Assembly (NCBI RefSeq): GCF_000178995.1
Contig: NZ_ADVZ01000001.1
Coordinates: 186,001-250,000 of the forward strand
DNA length: 64,000 bases
Origin: Afipia sp. 1NLS2
GTDB lineage: Bacteria > Pseudomonadota > Alphaproteobacteria > Rhizobiales > Xanthobacteraceae
Direction: 5' to 3'
The notes under the pieces are model-generated. The model was not told the origin of the DNA. It saw only the letters and a program-made list of their open reading frames with translations, and did no database searches. Position numbers and translations under genes: made by a program. Positions 62,120-64,000 of this stretch are shown here, piece by piece; the first letter of the stretch is position 1, and every line of letters starts with the position of its first letter.

Positions 62120-63220
62120 TTAGATTCCGGCGACTTTCACGACCAGATCGGCCAGCCGGTCGGCGGCATCGAGCCTCCCCGCCTTGCGGGCATTCGCGGC
62201 CATGTCCGCGAGCCGCTGCGGCTCGGCCGCCAAGGCGGAAATCTCAGATGCCAGCCGATGCGGCGTGAATTCGGATTGCGGAATCCGGATCGCGCCGCCC
62301 GCATCCACCAGCACGCCCGCATTGGCGAACTGGTCCTGATCGATGGCGCCCGGCAGCGGCACCAGGATCGAAGGCCGCCCGATGGCAGCGAGTTCAGCCA
62401 CGGTGCCCGCGCCCGAGCGCGACACGACAAGATGGCTCGCAGCAAGCCGCGCCGGAAGATCGCTGAAGAACGGCGCCAGTTCAGCATGAACCTTGAGGCG
62501 CTCATAAATCGCGCGAACGCGCGGCATGTCTTCCTCGCGTACCTGCTGGATCAGCGACAGCCTGTTCCACAGCGCAGGCTCCAATTGTTCGATGGCTCCG
62601 GGCACGATATCCGACATCACGCGCGCACCCTGGCTCCCACCGACCACCAGCAGACGGAACGGCCCCGCCGCCTCCGGTGCCTTGAACGGAACAGCAGCCG
62701 CGGCCAGAATATTCGAGCGCATCGGCGTGCCGGTAGTCGTCGCTTTGGACGCGAGCGCAGGATCGCGATCCAGCACGCCCGGCAGCGAGGTCGCAATCGC
62801 ATTGACGCGCGACGATAACAGCCGATTGGCGCGGCCGAGCACCGCGTTGGAATCGTGAATGAGGGAGGGCACGCCGAGCAGCTTGGCCGCCATTAACGGC
62901 GGCAGCGTCGGGTAGCCGCCGAAGCCGACCACCACGGCAGGTTTCAACCTGCGAATCAACAGCACCGCCTTGGCGGCACCTGACGACAGCATCGCCGCGG
63001 TGCGCGCCAGCGACAGCGGATTACGGCCGCGCACGGTTTCGCTTGGCACCACGTCGATCATGTCGTTGGAAAACAGGCCACTGTAGCGCACGGCGCGGTC
63101 GTCGGTGACGAGCCGCACGCGATAGCCGCGCTTCATCAGCACAGCGCCAAGCGCCTCGGCAGGAAACAGGTGTCCGCCGGTACCGCCAGCCGCCAACAAT
63201 ACGAGGGGAGCGTCCGTCAT
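62120..63220 (-). CDS. murG: Lipid II synthase (UDP-GlcNAc transferase) MurG
   Basis: A 366-residue GT-B glycosyltransferase that adds GlcNAc to lipid I on the inner face of the membrane. VLLAAGGTGGHLFPAEALGA is the first G loop, PAVVVGFGGYPTLPPLMAA the second, and VVGGSQGARVM and SRSGAGTVAELAAIGRPSIL bind UDP-GlcNAc. The ATG 63220 follows a GTG in frame at 63223; both are possible. ftsW ends 25 bp upstream. Confidence 0.96.
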   Translation of the reverse strand: MTDAPLVLLAAGGTGGHLFPAEALGAVLMKRGYRVRLVTDDRAVRYSGLFSNDMIDVVPSETVRGRNPLSLARTAAMLSSGAAKAVLLIRRLKPAVVVGFGGYPTLPPLMAAKLLGVPSLIHDSNAVLGRANRLLSSRVNAIATSLPGVLDRDPALASKATTTGTPMRSNILAAAAVPFKAPEAAGPFRLLVVGGSQGARVMSDIVPGAIEQLEPALWNRLSLIQQVREEDMPRVRAIYERLKVHAELAPFFSDLPARLAASHLVVSRSGAGTVAELAAIGRPSILVPLPGAIDQDQFANAGVLVDAGGAIRIPQSEFTPHRLASEISALAAEPQRLADMAANARKAGRLDAADRLADLVVKVAGI

Positions 63221-63245
63221 CACACCATCATATCATATCGTGCGC

Positions 63246-64000
63246 TCAGGCGTAGGCGCGCGCCGCGTTGGCAGCACCCATTGAATCCATTTCGACGCTC
63301 GGCCGCTGCCGCGTCAGCGCCAGCAGCATGCCGATGCCGTAGGCCAGCGATACCATCGACGAACCGCCATAGGAGATGAACGGCAACGTCATACCCTTGG
63401 CGGGCATCAGGTGCAGGTTCACCGCCATGTTGATGCAGGCCTGAGTGCCGAACATGATGGCGAGGCCGGAGGCCGCAAAGCGCGTGAACAGGTCCTCGCT
63501 CGCATAGGCGCGTGACAGCGAGCGCAGCACGATGAAGGCGAACAGCGCGAGCAGCGCGAGGCACAGCACGATGCCGAATTCTTCCGCACCGACCGCAAAC
63601 ACAAAATCGGTGTGGCTGTCAGGCAGCAACCGTTTCACGGTGCCCTCGCCCGGCCCCTGCCCGAACCATCCGCCCCGCATGAAAGAATCGGCGGCGAGAT
63701 CGACCTGGAAAGTGTCGCCAGACGCTGGGTTCATGAATCGCTGAATACGCGCCGCCACATGCGGCACCGTGAGATAGGCCGTGAACAGCCCGACCGCCGA
63801 TACGCCCGCGAGGCCGAACACCCACACCATTCGCATGCCCGCGATGAAGAACAGCGCACCCCAGACGGTGAGCATCAACATGGTCTGGCCGAAATCCGGC
63901 TCAAGCACCAGCAACGTGATCAGCATGCCGAGGAGAACAAGCGCCATCGAGGTCGCGGGCATTTCCGGACGCCGCGTCGATTCCGCGAACAGCCACGACA
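63246..64000 (-). CDS. ftsW: Lipid II polymerase FtsW, 5' end outside the window
   Basis: 251 codons of a SEDS-family septal peptidoglycan polymerase are visible; the N-terminal part lies beyond base 64000. Hydrophobic segments include MALVLLGMLITLLVLEPDFG and TMLMLTVWGALFFIAGMRMV. The catalytic-region LEPDFGQTM and the C-terminal LPFISYGGSSMVSLAYGIGM are the SEDS signatures. It is the first gene of the visible dcw cluster, followed by murG after 25 bp. Confidence 0.95.
   Translation of the reverse strand, partial: SWLFAESTRRPEMPATSMALVLLGMLITLLVLEPDFGQTMLMLTVWGALFFIAGMRMVWVFGLAGVSAVGLFTAYLTVPHVAARIQRFMNPASGDTFQVDLAADSFMRGGWFGQGPGEGTVKRLLPDSHTDFVFAVGAEEFGIVLCLALLALFAFIVLRSLSRAYASEDLFTRFAASGLAIMFGTQACINMAVNLHLMPAKGMTLPFISYGGSSMVSLAYGIGMLLALTRQRPSVEMDSMGAANAARAYA

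Overview
The window looks like a chromosomal segment of an alphaproteobacterium of the order Hyphomicrobiales, most likely the Bradyrhizobium/Afipia/Rhodopseudomonas/Nitrobacter group. The evidence is the high G+C content, a permuted two-piece tmRNA next to a SspB-type adaptor, the order of the division and cell-wall genes, an FtsZ with a long C-terminal linker, and small families common in that group (DUF2778, DUF4169, RHH_4, DUF1328, DUF4239). Almost everything is core genome. I see no insertion sequence, prophage, CRISPR array, rRNA operon or integration boundary.

Region by region. At 1-3757 are a truncated acyl-CoA synthetase, an iron-type alcohol dehydrogenase and an MFS exporter. At 3917-8750 are a DUF2778 L,D-transpeptidase-like gene, tRNA-Lys(CUU) and a TRAP transporter operon (dctP-dctQ-dctM) with a strong hairpin between dctP and dctQ. 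At 8772-16253 is branched-chain amino acid synthesis (leuA, ilvC, ilvH, ilvI), interrupted by a PPK2 polyphosphate kinase and a PEBP-like protein. Both leuA and ilvIH have leader peptide genes that are too short for normal gene calling: a 39-codon leader with Leu-Leu and Leu x4 runs before leuA, and a 22-codon Leu-Leu-Ile-Val x4 leader with promoter and terminator before ilvI. At 16324-18169 miaA and serB diverge from one shared CATG. At 18272-23650 the same-strand series thyA, folA, hflK, hflC, DUF2065, degP encodes nucleotide synthesis and envelope protein quality control. At 23772-29061 are a split chromate transporter, the two-piece tmRNA, sspB, fumC and three small genes (DUF4169 and two RHH proteins).

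At 29084-45477 are an AsmA-like protein, a glycolate/lactate-type FAD oxidase, a DUF1328 microprotein, a UvrD/PcrA helicase, an ABC-2 exporter, a secreted glycine-zipper/histidine-rich protein, a YkuD L,D-transpeptidase, a fused membrane/spermidine-synthase-like protein, a phytoene-desaturase-like oxidoreductase, prmA and small genes. At 45639-53369 are a Xaa-Pro aminopeptidase, ligA, recN, bamD and lpxC. At 53750-64000 is the division and cell wall (dcw) cluster read from the right: ftsW (partial), murG, murC, murB, ddl, ftsQ, ftsA, ftsZ, with an opposing DUF4239 gene between ddl and murB.

I found no clearly new multi-gene system. The observations most worth following are the leuA leader RNA, in which two Leu-codon GCUUCUU copies can pair with a downstream AAGAAGC; a 95-bp palindromic element inserted in frame between helicase motifs of the UvrD-like protein; an exact GGAAC-N17-CGTT (EcfG-type) promoter before a 69-codon unknown gene; and the shared-CATG divergent start of miaA and serB.
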